In this document: piece after piece, positions 47,803 to 59,805 of the stretch
How the letters are laid out: the number at the start of each line of letters is the position of its first letter
How positions within the stretch are numbered: position 1 is the first letter of the stretch
Assembly: GCA_025617745.1 (NCBI GenBank)
Contig: CM046861.1
Location: 13,292,516 to 13,356,515, forward strand
Reading direction: 5' to 3'
DNA length: 64,000 bases
Origin: Heliocidaris erythrogramma
Taxonomy: Eukaryota > Echinodermata > Echinoidea > Camarodonta > Echinometridae
The notes under the pieces: model-generated
The model's input: only the letters and a program-made list of their open reading frames with translations
The model's database searches: none
What the model was told of the DNA's origin: nothing
Program-made: the position numbers and the translations under genes

Positions 47803-48284
47803 AAGGGTCGTCCACATATGACACGGTACCTGCTGCAGGTTTTTTACTTTATGTGTAAAGGAATGGCAAGTGGGGATGAAAAAAACAGCTATTAAAAAGC
47901 GCAATAAAGATTCTACATGAACTTGCTTATCTGCGTGTTAGGAGATAAAGAGATGCGAAATGCATTACAATTATTTTGCCCTGACTGCTTACGGCAGCAG
48001 TTGGCATATGTGAATGAGGCTTTGGTGATGGCATGTTAGGCTCATTCAGACATGAAGTAGTAAACCACTTTTTAACAACCGAAGTGGCAACAATATATGA
48101 AATAAGCGCAATATGCTTCACAATTCTGTATCTCATACAACACAGATCAGTGAGAACACATAAGGGCCAATGTTGCATGCAGCTAAGGTCAACTCTTGCC
48201 TCTTGCCATCATTTAACGCACAGTTTTGCCACAAGCAGTTTTTGGAGGTAGTCAACTGCGCCGTGTCTGAACAGGGCATTACAG
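47803..48284. mobile_element. Fold-back element near the TCTN2-like stop
   Basis: The left end GTCGTCCACATATGACACGG pairs loosely with GCCGTGTCTGAACAGGGC at the right, resembling 15225-15708. It ends a few bases from the stop codon of the TCTN2-like gene, so the 3' untranslated region of that gene probably runs into it. Confidence 0.5.
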
Positions 48285-48291
48285 GTTTTCA

Positions 48292-51200
48292 TCATAAGTG
48301 TGCCCACGGTGATGTCACAATGAAGTAAGCTGTGGTAATGATGACGAGCACTAATGATACAGCCACAGAGTACTGGTAGGTGTCGCCGTCGAACCCTCCT
48401 GTGATGGGATAGAAGAGCTCGGAGAGACAGATGTCCTGCTTGCACAGGTCTGGGTCGTAGTCCTTGTAATACCTGCATAGAGAGAGAGAGAGAGAGAGAG
48501 AGGGGGAAGGGAAGATGGGGGAGGGACAGACACGGGACAAACAGGGGAGACAAAGAGACGGGGAGAGACCAGACAAGACAGTGGGAAAGAGATTGTTTAA
48601 AAAAAAAGAGGGGAGAAATAGAAAGAGAGAGAAACAGAAAGAGAGAGATTGGAAAGGGAAATAAAGGGAAGTAAAGGGAAATGAAAGAGAGTGGAAAGAA
48701 AAAAGAAGAGAGAAAATGGAGAGATAATGAGAAGGAATAAGGAGAAGGAGAGGAAAATGGGGGGGGGGGGGGGGGGGAGAGGGGAGAAAAGGGGCAAGAT
48801 AGAAAAAAGGCAAGAGAAGAGGAGGAAAGATAAAGAGCAAGGAAAAGAAGCGGGATGTGAGAAACATAAGTTAAAGAAAAGAACAGAGAAAATAGGAGAA
48901 GGAAAAAAATGTATTATGAAATGTTATTTGAATCACTACCAGACATTGTTGTCTAGTCAATACATGAAATGCAAGTGAAAATCTGCATATATACATGTTA
49001 CATGTATATCACTTCCTGAAATTAATTTTCGTTGACTAGAACAGAACATTGTGTGGTATATCTCTTATGATAACGAGCCCTAATACATAATGCAAATTAT
49101 GAGACAAAAAGAAAGAATTGGAACTGACAATAGAGAACTCACAAACAATGTATGTTTGTAAAATGGCTGCTATAAAAACTTATCGTAAAAATGAGAGAAA
49201 AGATGAGTCCTTACAAGATAACTGGTTCTGGTTCCACAGCAGGCACTGTAGTGTAGGTCACAGTACTGTACACAGGGAAAGACTGGACAATTGTTCCATT
49301 TCCTGCAGGATCAGACACGATAGGTCTATCCTCCAGGTAGCAGCTTGCTCCCAGAGCACCTGAACATGTCAGAGTTACTGTTGAGGTACTGTACCTGCAG
49401 GATGAACAATTTGAGCAGATGATTGGTATTACAAAAATGAAAAAAACCTTAAGTTGAATTAAGACAAGCTGAAGCTTTTCATCATCTACACATCAGCGTG
49501 AAACTCGAGAATGAACAGACAGTCAAAATCAAACAAAGGAATCAGTGGTTTTAACTTTTTACATGCTTTGTTCCTGTTTAGTTCCCATTTAGTTCTTCTG
49601 TGTTAACTTTCCTGTTTGAATTTGGCTGCCTGTTTATTATTGTGTTATACTCAAAGTGCAAGATGAAGAGCTGGAATTCAGAAACTGAACGCACATATTG
49701 GCAGGGGGTCTCCAGTAACTCCAGGGAGCTCCACCGCCACCGCCACCTCAGCACTCGGATGCTATGGAAAGCCGATTGGTATTACATGTAATACTACTTC
49801 CCCCAAATCAGAACATTCCATTTTATATGGTTCTAAAAACTTAAAAAACGGGACAGTTCAGTTAAAAATGGAACGGTTGGCATGTATGGGCTATGGATTC
49901 TATGTGATTATCAAAAGAAATGAGGTGATATAAATTTCACGGATAAGAATCATATTCTAGAATAAAGTTAAAGTAGTCACCCGAAGATAATTCACGACAA
50001 CTGAAAATTAGTGACAAATTATATATGGATGGAAAGATTACACCTTGAAAAACACAAATGTGCTGAAAAGTCATAGAAATATCCTGGAAAGGCTTAAAAT
50101 GTAATTTTTAAAGACCCTTTTCAGAACCCCAAACCAGGCAAAATAACTGTTTAGCGAGGTCTGAATTGTGACCTCACAGCCTTGACAGACATACAGCCAG
50201 GTGCGCATACAGCCAGTTTACTCTCGTTTACCATGTACACGTTTGTTTTTCTCTGCTATAAAATGTCGCTGTGATCTTTCACGTTAATTATTCGATATCA
50301 TTTGACATATCACTTAGGAGTGTGTCATCTTGAAACGTATATCTGCGTGATTATTTCAACTTTTATGAAGCAATAATCGGCTATAAACCAATTTCGCGAG
50401 TTTGACAACTTCAGCTTAGCATCGGCTATCGCGGCTTGTGTTTAGGGCCTGCATGGCCGGGGATCCAGTCAGCTCGTATTGCACGTTTCGTTGCCCACTA
50501 CTATACTAGCACACTGTCTTTTGACTGATTTCTTCGCTTTCATATTTTTTGGAGAGAATAATCAGACTCACTCAGACTGTCAGACAGCCGCAGTTAAAAA
50601 TTTGTCATCACATTTTCTATTTCAGATTTATGTGGTTGAGGAAACCACTTATTCGTTAGCATGCAAATATATAGTGCAGAAGAGGAAGCCAATGCATGTA
50701 ACACAATGAAGCACTTCTGTATGGAGTGAATGGTGGTTTCCTCAACCATGATAATGCCAGACTTTCAGTACCAAATCCAAATGTTACATTTCTAGCGTTT
50801 TTAGAGTAATTTTTTGATATCTTCTTTCTGTCAGACTTCACAAGCTTCATCGGTTCATGCTTCACGACGATCCCCGTCTCACCCAGGCAACATTTCATTT
50901 CCCCCGCCTGAGGGTCGATCTGGTTCATGCTGGTAGGCTTGTGGAAGATTTCTACCATCGCCTTCTCCTTCTTCTCCTTCAATCTCTCCTACCTCACCAT
51001 CATCATCATCATCACTGTTACTATAAACTGAATCACTTTCTTCACCAATTTCTATGTCCACATTGAGCTCAATTTGCTTGTCTACAACCAACATTTTGAT
51101 CTCTAAGTCTCAAAATGAGTCTCAATATCAATGAGAAAATTGTGTCACTTGCGTGTGTTTTCAATGCATGCGGCGCACCTAGCCAGCAGCTCCCATTACG

Positions 51201-54200
51201 TTGCAAGCTTGTGACGTCACGCATTGCGACACACTCTACGGAGGACTGCTGAAGGCAGAAAATCTGGATCTCACAAATACTATTTTTGAAAGATGATTAC
51301 TGCAGGCCCCAAACATATCTTGACCAGGGAAGTTGTTATACCAAATCAGTAAAGCTTCCCTTTGCAGTGATATGAATTTTGCAGCAATTCATAACACTTT
51401 TGACTCTTCGGGTGACTACTTTAAGATAATTTGTAAGGTCTATAAACATAGAACTGTGCTGAATTTTCAGCTCAATATGAATGATGCACTGAATATATCG
51501 AAAACAATAAAACAAAGCACCAGATAAAATAAACTGTTCTTTTCCTTACTGAACTCTCGCTGCCAGCACCTCATACTGCGTCACTCCACTGTACACCCCT
51601 GCCTCTGCAATGAGCACTTCCAAGTTCATGCTGGTTGGTATACCACTGCATCTGCTCGTGAGCTGTTCCACTGCCTGGACAAGGGGTTCTGGATCAACGT
51701 AACGCTGTCCAGGGAAGCGGGTTGTGAGGGGGTCAGTGGTGGTCTCCATGGGAACTTCAGTAGTTGGAGGCATGGTGGTCGGTGGATCAAAGGGGTGATC
51801 GTCGGGGCTAATAAACAAAATAAAAGAGGTTCAAATTAATTTTGTTTAAATAGAATAATTTGCATGATTTTCTTCTAATACATTAGTCATATTTCTTTGA
51901 TTTTAATTGCAAAAAAGTAAGACATCAACGATGCTAAATGTTTGATACAATGAGGAAAATGCAGAAATCTAGCTTCCACATACTGAAGTATAAAGTGATG
52001 ATTTTAAAACCTCCCAATACAGGAGGTCCATACAATAACAGGATAACACTTTACAGGTATTTTTTCATTAATGTGACAACTTTACTTGCATTATTCAATT
52101 TGTCTTGCGTATTGTCATAAACTGGCTCTTACCCTCTTTGGCTGGAAAGCCACATCTGACACTTCATGTCAGTGACATCATCCCCCCTCCCCACCCCATA
52201 AATGCTTTTTGGGGGGAGTCCCATAACCTACTGTAAACATTACCACATTAATAAAAAAAAAATTCAGAGAGTCATGACCTCAGGTTAAGAAACACTGCTA
52301 TAAGAAGCTAAATCAAGTCATATACTTACTTGAAGACTTCAGCCCAATCCTCCTCTACTAGGACGCTGGAGTTGCCCCTCTTTCCAATCCGATCTGCTGG
52401 TACTAGAGCCCTAAGCTGTTCTTCCATGTATGCTGCTAATATGGAGCAGTTCTGGAGTTCTGATTGGCCCATTCGAAGGATGCAACCAGACACAGTGTCT
52501 TCACCAAAGGTCAGGGTCGACGTGGAAGAATAGGCACAAAGGCTTCCATCACCTACAACGTAGAATGGATCACTTGACATGGATCATATGACATACATAC
52601 AGGTCAATGTATACATGACAATGATTCTTCAATCTTGTGAGTAACATAGTGACAGTTCAATAGCTGAGAAACTGTCTTTTGGAACAGGATTCTTGCCACT
52701 GCATTGACACACTTTGAACTCATACATGTACCAACTACCAAGCAAGAGGGATAACAGAAAGACAATAACAAGAGGAAATTCTCCCTAATATACATGTAGG
52801 ATCCTTTTAACCTGCTCCAAAATGCTTTGGTCCTTGAAACCATTCCCTTGGGATGCTAAAGGGCTAGTTCTCTCAAGTAGGACAAAGGGTTCGATGAAAC
52901 AAACACATGTACCTGATAAAAACTGGCATGCAATTACAGAGTCAACCATTTGCAGACACTTCATAAAAGTACTAGAAATAATGAGAAAGTTTGTTCCACT
53001 GAACTTGTTTCAATAAAAGAATTATTTGCTTCAAGTGTACAATGGATACCAACTCACCAGGGGAGAATATTTGGAGTTGATTCGAAGGGGAAGTATCCAC
53101 ACTGTCAAAGACATACACCGTCTCATTCTCAGGTATCTCAATGCAGCTTGGACTTGAAGGAAACTCTGTGCAGTTGACGGGCGGTCCAGGGTCGGTAGGC
53201 AAAACCAGAGGAGTCTGCACCACTAAACCGGTCAACAGGGGTTTGCCAATGATGTACCCAGGGTTGCCTGATCTTTCAAAGGTTTCTGGAGGATCCATGT
53301 TCTGGCCTGTCAGGGGGTCGATGGGAGTCTCAGGGAGATAGGTAAAAGTCGTTGAGAACCTTAAAGTGATGTTGAGGGGCATGGTGTTGACCACACTGAA
53401 GGGTGAAGCAGAAGTAACGGGTACCTCTGTGGTCATGTCGGTAGTCACGTTGATGTTGTTAATGCCCATGGTTCCATTGGACATTGAAGTTGTCATATTT
53501 GATGGAGCATCTGTCGTTACATCTGGTGAGGTCATTAACCCAGAGGTTGTAACTGATGGTGTTGTAGGTGGTGTTAATACGGATTGTGTTGTAGATGAAG
53601 TGGTACCCTGCAATGTCGTACCTGCAGGAGTTGTCCCTGTGCTCTGTTGAGCTGTAGTCGCATTGACATCTTCTTCAAACATAAACATAGTCATGTTGTT
53701 CGTTACCATCGTCAAATCAGTAAAAGCAGTTTCAAAGACTTCTGTGACATCAGTGATCATGGTAACACTGTTCATACTATCAGTCATCAATGATGTCAGG
53801 ATTTCTGTAGTGGGTTGGGTTGTTACTGGTGCTTCTGTGGCAGGGGGTGGGGACACAAACTCCTCTTCTTCATCAATACCAATACTCAGATCCTGAATGA
53901 GTGGAACAGTCCCTAGAATGACCACACCCTTAATGCTTACAATCTCTCCTCCACGCCAGAACATCTCGTAGCTTGCACTAACCACTGAATCAGAGCAAAG
54001 CTTTGTTTCATTATCGTACAAAGGTATCGGTGGCTGAGTATATCCATCGTCCCATGAACAACGCTTTGGGATCTTTTCCTCACTAGTATCGTTCTGAAAG
54101 TCTGCAAACAGAGAGCTGTCATACAGACCAAATAAATCCTGGTCAACAGTTTCTTCAGAAAGGTAGTCCGAGACATCCTCAAGGCAGTAATATTCTACAT

Positions 54201-56495
54201 CTGCAGGTGCCTCTGTTGCCTGACCATACTGACTGGCTACCTTAGGTTCCTTGGGACAGGGTGGGTACGATTCTGTAGACGACCGCAGAAACATCAAGGC
54301 ACTGAATGGTGAGAACTGCTGGCAGAGTCTCTGATCTGGCATCAACGTGCAACGTGTCGTCAGATCCTCCTGGAATTTCACGGGTGACGTCCACAGGCAT
54401 TCCCCACTCAGTGTCATTTGTGGCAGCGCAAGGAACCCTCTTGTCTCCTCATCGTACAAAAGCTCCACTGGATCTCCGTTGCTATACTGCGAGTTATCAG
54501 GGCTTTGGTACTCCAACGACCGAAGACCAGAGTCCTGGTAGCTGGTGTCGCGGCTGGTCAAGCTGTCTTCCTTGGCCCCGTTGAAGGTGGTTATATCTCG
54601 TATGGCAGACATAGTGCTCTGGTACAGACCAAGGTATGGAGTATTGGACGTCTGGACACAGAGAAAAGGTGACCAGTCTGCTTTGTAGAGATCTGTGCTG
54701 TTACAGTCATAGATGGTGACTGGATTTTCTTCAGTGTCATCGGTGCATGTAAATACTAAGATATCTGCTGCATCACAGTCCTGTCATGCAGAAAACAGAC
54801 AAAGGTACTTTTCAGATGTTAAAACAAATCTTTAAGGTTCTTATATATCTTACATTTAGAAAAAAGGAAGAACTTCCTGTGGTGGCTTCATTCACTTACA
54901 TGTAGATTAATAATATATGAAATAATCATTAAAAATATGATATAATCATTGAAAAGGTTATACCTATCAAGAACTGTGTATAAACCCATCTCTAAATTTG
55001 GCAAAAACATTTTGAAAAGTTTAATTATGTGATTATCATTCAAAAGAGGACTTTGCCTTCTGAAACATTTCTCAAATTCCCCTCCCCCGTCCAATTTTGT
55101 TCATGCATTTAGATATGCATGAACTTGTAGTAGTAGTAATTAGTGCTGGGACTAAAAACCGGGTACCCGGGTCCCGCCCGAGAGCATCGGGTCCCGGGTC
55201 AAAATATTACATGCCCGTTTCCCGAAAATAAGTATTTAATGATTACTCATGTATGTTACATGACAAGGCGGTAGATAACGTCGACCAGCCATTCAATGTC
55301 TACATGTAAATATCCATGTAGCGCCCCACTGCAGTGATGCGCTTTCAAGTTTTTCCCAGTGTTAATAGCTTCTTAAGGGTAAATATAAGCTTGTAATTTG
55401 TGTTATATGATTTTCGGGTAACCGGGAACCCGCCCGAAAAATCGTCGGGTTCCCGAATTGAAAAAATACCCGAAACTCCCACCCCTAACCACTACAAAAT
55501 CTACATATGAGAAATATTGCAGTTAGTATTTGCTTTATTGCAGCCCAAAACACTTTTTGATTGAATTTATTGCAATTTATATGATTAATACTACCTTTAA
55601 AGACACATAATCATGGGTTCTTATTGGGAATTTTACACCACTGCACTATTTATCTGTAACAGGTGTTATCGATCACCAAGAGTGGACTTAACTTTTAAGG
55701 CTGACAGGTCTTATGCAATATGTGCACCCTCCAACCTCTTCAAAGAAACACCCAATAATGAAAACTCATGATCTTAACTTACGACAGACGACTGAGCGCT
55801 TTCCGAGTCTCTTGCAAGTTCCAGGTGGGCCATGAGTTTTGCTGTGTGCAAGATTTGTACACACATTACTGCACATGCATATAATGTGTGCACCATTTTG
55901 CAATTTACAATTGTAAATGGTAATTCCACAAAGTCCAGTGTATGCGAACGATGACGCAACGTACATGGAAGCAGAAGAGGGTATGTCTTTTAGATCTACA
56001 TGTATGAAAGAGCAACATCACCGTTGCATCATGTCTTACCTCATCACAGCAGCAGTCTGCATCACAGTGACCCGAAGTCAGGTCACAGGGGCAAGGTGAA
56101 AGGTCAACATAGGCTGGGTTAGGAATTGCAGATTCTATGAAACGATTAGCCAGTCCTGCATGATAAGGGATGATGTAAATGTGTAATGTTTTATGAATGT
56201 GCAACATCCTTGATGGAAGAACAGAAGAGACAACTCAACAGCATAAAGGATGTTTACACATGTTGAGGAAAATATAAAAGAACATTCTTGAGAAACTTAT
56301 CACAACGACTTTCACTTGATAGAAGAAATAACACCTAGATTCTTGTCTTGTGTGTTCAGTGAATACATGTAAAATATGCAAGAAGTACAGTCATGAATTT
56401 GACATTATCTGAAAACATTAGAACAATACAGTTGTCCTCCCATAAAATAATCAATAATCAATAAAGGAAAGAGATGAAAGTCAGTGAGAAACAGA

Positions 56496-56562
<67 letters not shown>

Positions 56563-56848
56563 TTTTCGCACTTGTGTCCATCCTCCTTCTACCTTTCCTT
56601 TAAAAATATTATATAAGTGTTTTTTCCTGTCGAAAATAAAGAAGTGAACATATACCTGTTGCTGAGGTCCAGTTAATGGCTCTGGGTGCTTGGACGGTGG
56701 CATAAAAGACCAATGCGGTGGAGGTATTGATGTACTTAGTATTGGAGTTGATGTCTTGAGGGGCACAACAAGACACCAGTATGGCACCATCGAAGGTGGG
56801 GACACCGGGGTCAAGGTTCAAAGTGAGCTCTTTGAAAATATCTCCTTC
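48292..56848 (-). CDS. TCTN2: Tectonic family protein, TCTN2-like (5' incomplete)
   Basis: Exons in transcript order: 56656-56848, 56040-56155, 53058-54780, 52330-52552, 51550-51807, 49215-49394, 48292-48472 (stop TGA at 48292-48294). The GT-AG introns keep frame: 2874 nt, 957 residues. Diagnostic tectonic motifs: CPCDLTSGHCDADCCCDE continuing into DCDAAD; DWSPFLCVQ with NTPYLG; SGNPGYIIGKPL; and a Cys-containing PDLCKQDICLSELFYP stretch before a C-terminal membrane helix (VSLVLVIITTAYFIV). The helix and the stretch before it fit TCTN2 best. Tectonics act in the MKS/B9 complex of the ciliary transition zone. A Thr/Ser/Pro-rich stretch of about 158 residues (about 53388-53862) interrupts the usual domain and makes this protein longer than human TCTN2 (about 700 residues). 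The signal-peptide exon upstream of 56848 was not found. The gene converges with LRRC43. Confidence 0.88.
48480..48910. repeat. 430-bp polypurine tract in last TCTN2-like intron
   Basis: The plus strand is almost purely A and G from about 48480 to 48910, including (GA)n and a G run of about 16. On the coding (minus) strand this is a very long pyrimidine tract ending directly at the acceptor of the terminal exon (48472). Such tracts can form triplex DNA. Open frames through it are composition artefacts. Confidence 0.8.
49972..51420. mobile_element. TTAA-flanked DNA transposon, 1.45 kb
   Basis: TTAA at 49968-49971 and 51421-51424 with perfect ends AGTAGTCACCCGAAG / CTTCGGGTGACTACT. It lies in the TCTN2-like intron between exons 51550-51807 and 49215-49394. 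The minus strand holds a broken reading frame (about 50656-51094) with a very acidic stretch (ESDSVYSNSDDDDDGE), then Y-x-H-EP and CCLGETGIVVKHE motifs after a frame change. This vaguely resembles transposon-borne P2X7-like zinc domains, but the family is not certain. Confidence 0.75.
56501..56559. repeat. (GA)n microsatellite
   Basis: About 29 uninterrupted GA units in the TCTN2-like intron between exons 56656-56848 and 56040-56155. On the transcribed strand this is (CT)n. Confidence 0.9.
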
Positions 56849-57344
56849 CTGCTTAACAAGAAAAAATGAAAGAGCCATTAACTGCTTCAAGGATGTTTAC
56901 TTATGGGGGAAATACGAAAACAGAGTAATGGAAGAAAAAGTTTTATATAGCTTGTTGAGATTATAAAAGGAAATGCAGATAATCTGCATAGGGCCTATTC
57001 CTTCTGCTTTATAATAAAAATGTTAATTACCAACTTTTAGTTGGCAGGCATTAGCGTATCTTTTCATTTTCTATTTTGGGAGCATATAAAATGAAGGTAA
57101 ATCTGACCATTAGATTTCATGTGACTGCCAAGATGTATGGGCTTTAAAAGTTCTATCAAACTATTCCAGGCAAATCAATCCAAATTGTTTTAGATAACGA
57201 GAAACGAGATAACCGAGAAAAAGAAATCACTATGTGACATATTTTTCTCAAAAAGAAACTTTTACATTTTTCCCTTATGTATTGCACAGATGATTGTAGA
57301 AAGAACAAATGAGTCAGTCTATCCCTTTCCATGTCTTTTAACCC

Positions 57345-57550
57345 TTAAAGACAAGGTGGAGTTCTGGCAAAGGTGAAATATAATTTTTGAGCTTTTTCAT
57401 TTTTTATGTCAGTTTGGAAGAATATCAAAAATAATGTCCCCAGAAAATTGCTCCTCAACTGACCTAATATTCAACATTTGACGAGAGAAAGCTGAAAGGT
57501 TTTGAACAAATTTTTCATGCCACATGTGTGATTAGTCCCATTACAATTTT
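57345..57550. repeat. Dispersed repeat, partner at 3700-3910
   Basis: Same-orientation relative of 3700-3910 (AAAGRYAAGGTKGAGTTCTG, GTCAGTTTGGAAGAA, TTCATGCCACATGTGTG). A GAGAGCCAGAAGGGCATTA block nearby (about 57608) matches the small hairpin at 15578. No coding capacity. Confidence 0.55.
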
Positions 57551-57925
57551 ATGCATGCAGCGCATGTGACTTTCAGCGAGATTGATCCAATATATTATCG
57601 TCTGTTGAGAGCCAGAAGGGCATTAACACTTCTATACTCGTACATAGCAATTTAAATGCATGCTCCGGTTCTGTTGTACACTTGTATTCTGTGTTGTTAC
57701 TTGATAGTACCAAATTCCTTTCCCTCTTCAACCCTTTTGAATACCCTCTTGAATACCCTTAATGCTTTATGTGCACAAATACGCTTATCGGTGTTTGCTT
57801 GTTTATTGTCAGTATTCCATTATTGTACTTGAATACCCTTTATGTTCTATATGCACACATACATTTTATGATGCTTACTTATTTTATTGTCAGCAACAAT
57901 CCATATATTTTGGAATTATTGTTAA

Positions 57926-59077
57926 AGGGTCACTAAAATAAAAAAATAATTGCCCATTTTTCGTAGGAAGGTGTCATCAGGAACCAAAAAATATCCATCA
58001 CACAATTTTTTATGCATTCAGTCATATTTTATAATCATTTGTAATGTACATTTTTGCTGATTTACACAGTCATAAGCCCCGCCCCTAAAAAAACTCATCG
58101 AAGCGACATCGTGATCACGTGATCTGTGACGCATGAAGAGTAAGGGAAAATATTCCACTAACCTATACCGTGCGCGCCCGGAGGCCCCCCGGCAGGCCCA
58201 GCCCGGTGCCGAGCATGATATTCACCGCATCGACTATTTGCATTGCGTATTTTCGTGTGTTTAATTCCTCACAATAACTTTGATTTTGGGACACAGTTTC
58301 ATCAATAATGCCTAATCGGTGTATAGTTGCGGGCTGTAGCAAGACCCCTAAAGATGGTGTAAGCCTACATCATTTTCCTAAAGATGAAAATCTACGGAAA
58401 TTGTGGGTCGCAAAGGTAAAGCTCACGCGGGCAGAGTGGCAAGGGCCGGCCAAGTGAGTGAGTGCAATCTGCAGCGATCACTTTGCTGAAGATGATTTGA
58501 GGACCCTGGCCTGTATTCAGAATTTGACATGAAGAGAAGGATAAGCTAGCTAAAAGATTCAGCTATTCCAACGATCAGACTTGGAGTCAAGTCTTCCAAT
58601 CTGTTTTTCAACGACAGCAGCTGCAGCAGCTTCACCCGTAGACCGAAAATTCTGTCTCTCATTCGTTAGCTAAGACGACCTAACGAACGAGTCTACTTCA
58701 CCCGTAACTCCAGGGAGCTCCAACGCGTTGGAGCTCCCTGGAGTTACTTCACCCACGGCCCTTCACCGTATTCTGCGAGGGGTTCAAACATATAATATGG
58801 TCGAATTTCCCCTTGCCACTCGAGCTTCTTTGCCTTCGGTGTCTGATAAATCATTTGATAAATCAGACTTCGTATCTGCATGGCTCAGAAAAGTCCTCCA
58901 ACTCGGAATCGCGGGCACTTTTCCTCTCTCTATATAAGTTACTCGAATTCAGCCAAAATCTAGGTCAGTACTAACGTACTATGTAAAGCGAAGTAAACAA
59001 AAAAAAAGCCGTGTGAAATAAACAAAACAAAAGCGTTCAACGGTCGCTATGTACGAGGGGAACATAGTCACTGCCGT
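57926..59077 (+). mobile_element. THAP-domain transposon copy 2, cut by an LTR element
   Basis: TTAA at 57922-57925, then AGGGTCACTAAAATAAA as in copy 1 (18637). It follows copy 1 closely, including both hairpins (58639-58695, shortened, and the perfect 42-bp palindrome 58705-58746) and the 69-codon open frame 58728-58937. Homology stops at GCCGT (59073-59077), where the LTR starts. The right half should continue beyond the retrotransposon, outside the window. Confidence 0.8.
58308..58540 (+). pseudogene. Broken THAP zinc-finger coding region, copy 2
   Basis: Same start (ATG at 58308), CIVAGC, LHHFP and LRKLW motifs as at 19066. The second half reads ICSDHFAEDD in the same frame after the shared TGA, then shifts frame before EDPGLYSEF. 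Together the two copies show the complete C2CH THAP spacing, but neither is intact. Confidence 0.75.
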
Positions 59078-59502
59078 TGTCATATAATTAAGGAATCTTC
59101 TAGAAGGAAGTTATTTTTCCAGTTTTCTATATGATTTTATGAACATAGAAATTTCCAGAAGAGAAATTATTATTTATATGTGAAAAGTGAATGTGCTGTG
59201 TAGCAGTGAAAGAATCATAATGCACATCCAGTAGAGGAAGAACATTCTAGATCATTGTGTGTGATGTGTGATAATTACAATGTACATGCAAAACATGTTG
59301 GAATGTGTTGTTTACATGTATCCTGACCTTTACATGAACCTCTTAGTAAGAGTGTAACATTGCAATGGGTCTATTTATAGAAAAGGGGAATCCCCTTCCT
59401 TTGTTTGTTACAACTAGAACTATATAGAACTTACAAGAGAGTTCCAAACCTTCATGAATATTGTAGTAGAATCTAGAAAATTCTAATTAAGGGTTGAGAT
59501 TG

Positions 59503-59510
59503 TATATAAG
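59503..59510 (+). promoter_or_regulatory. LTR TATA box
   Basis: TATATAAG within TTGTATATAAGCTGGGAG, the expected core promoter of the LTR. Transcription would start about 25-30 bp downstream. Position inferred from consensus only. Confidence 0.6.
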
Positions 59511-59604
59511 CTGGGAGCTTGCACAGAAATTTCAGAATTTATACCCTGAGTACATCGTGGAGCATATATTGCATAAGTTCTCAGTTAACACCATCTGATA
59601 TTGA

Positions 59605-59805
59605 TATCAACCTGTGGAGATCATCTTGGACCTCATCTTGGACTTCATCTTGGACATCATCCTTGACATATCTGACGTCGTGTTCGACATCATTATTGGC
59701 ATCGTTATCGACATTGTGGTCTACATCGTCATTGACATTATCGTGTACATCGTCATCGACATCATCTTGGACATCGTCATCGACATTATCGACATCGATG
59801 ACTTC
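59605..59805 (+). repeat. Hexamer-based GACATC/ATCTTG repeat in the LTR
   Basis: Degenerate 6/12/18-bp units such as ATCTTGGACATC, ATCGTCATCGAC and GACATCATC fill about 200 bp downstream of the TATA box. One frame reads as alternating Ile/Leu/Val-Asp units (59614-59964, 116 codons). The length being a multiple of 3 and 6 explains the open frames on both strands, so coding is doubtful. It lies in the predicted transcribed leader. Confidence 0.7.

Noticed and set aside
48292..48867. 191-codon minus-strand frame as one exon
   Set aside because: Only its end (up to 48472) is the TCTN2-like terminal exon. The rest is the translated pyrimidine tract of the intron.
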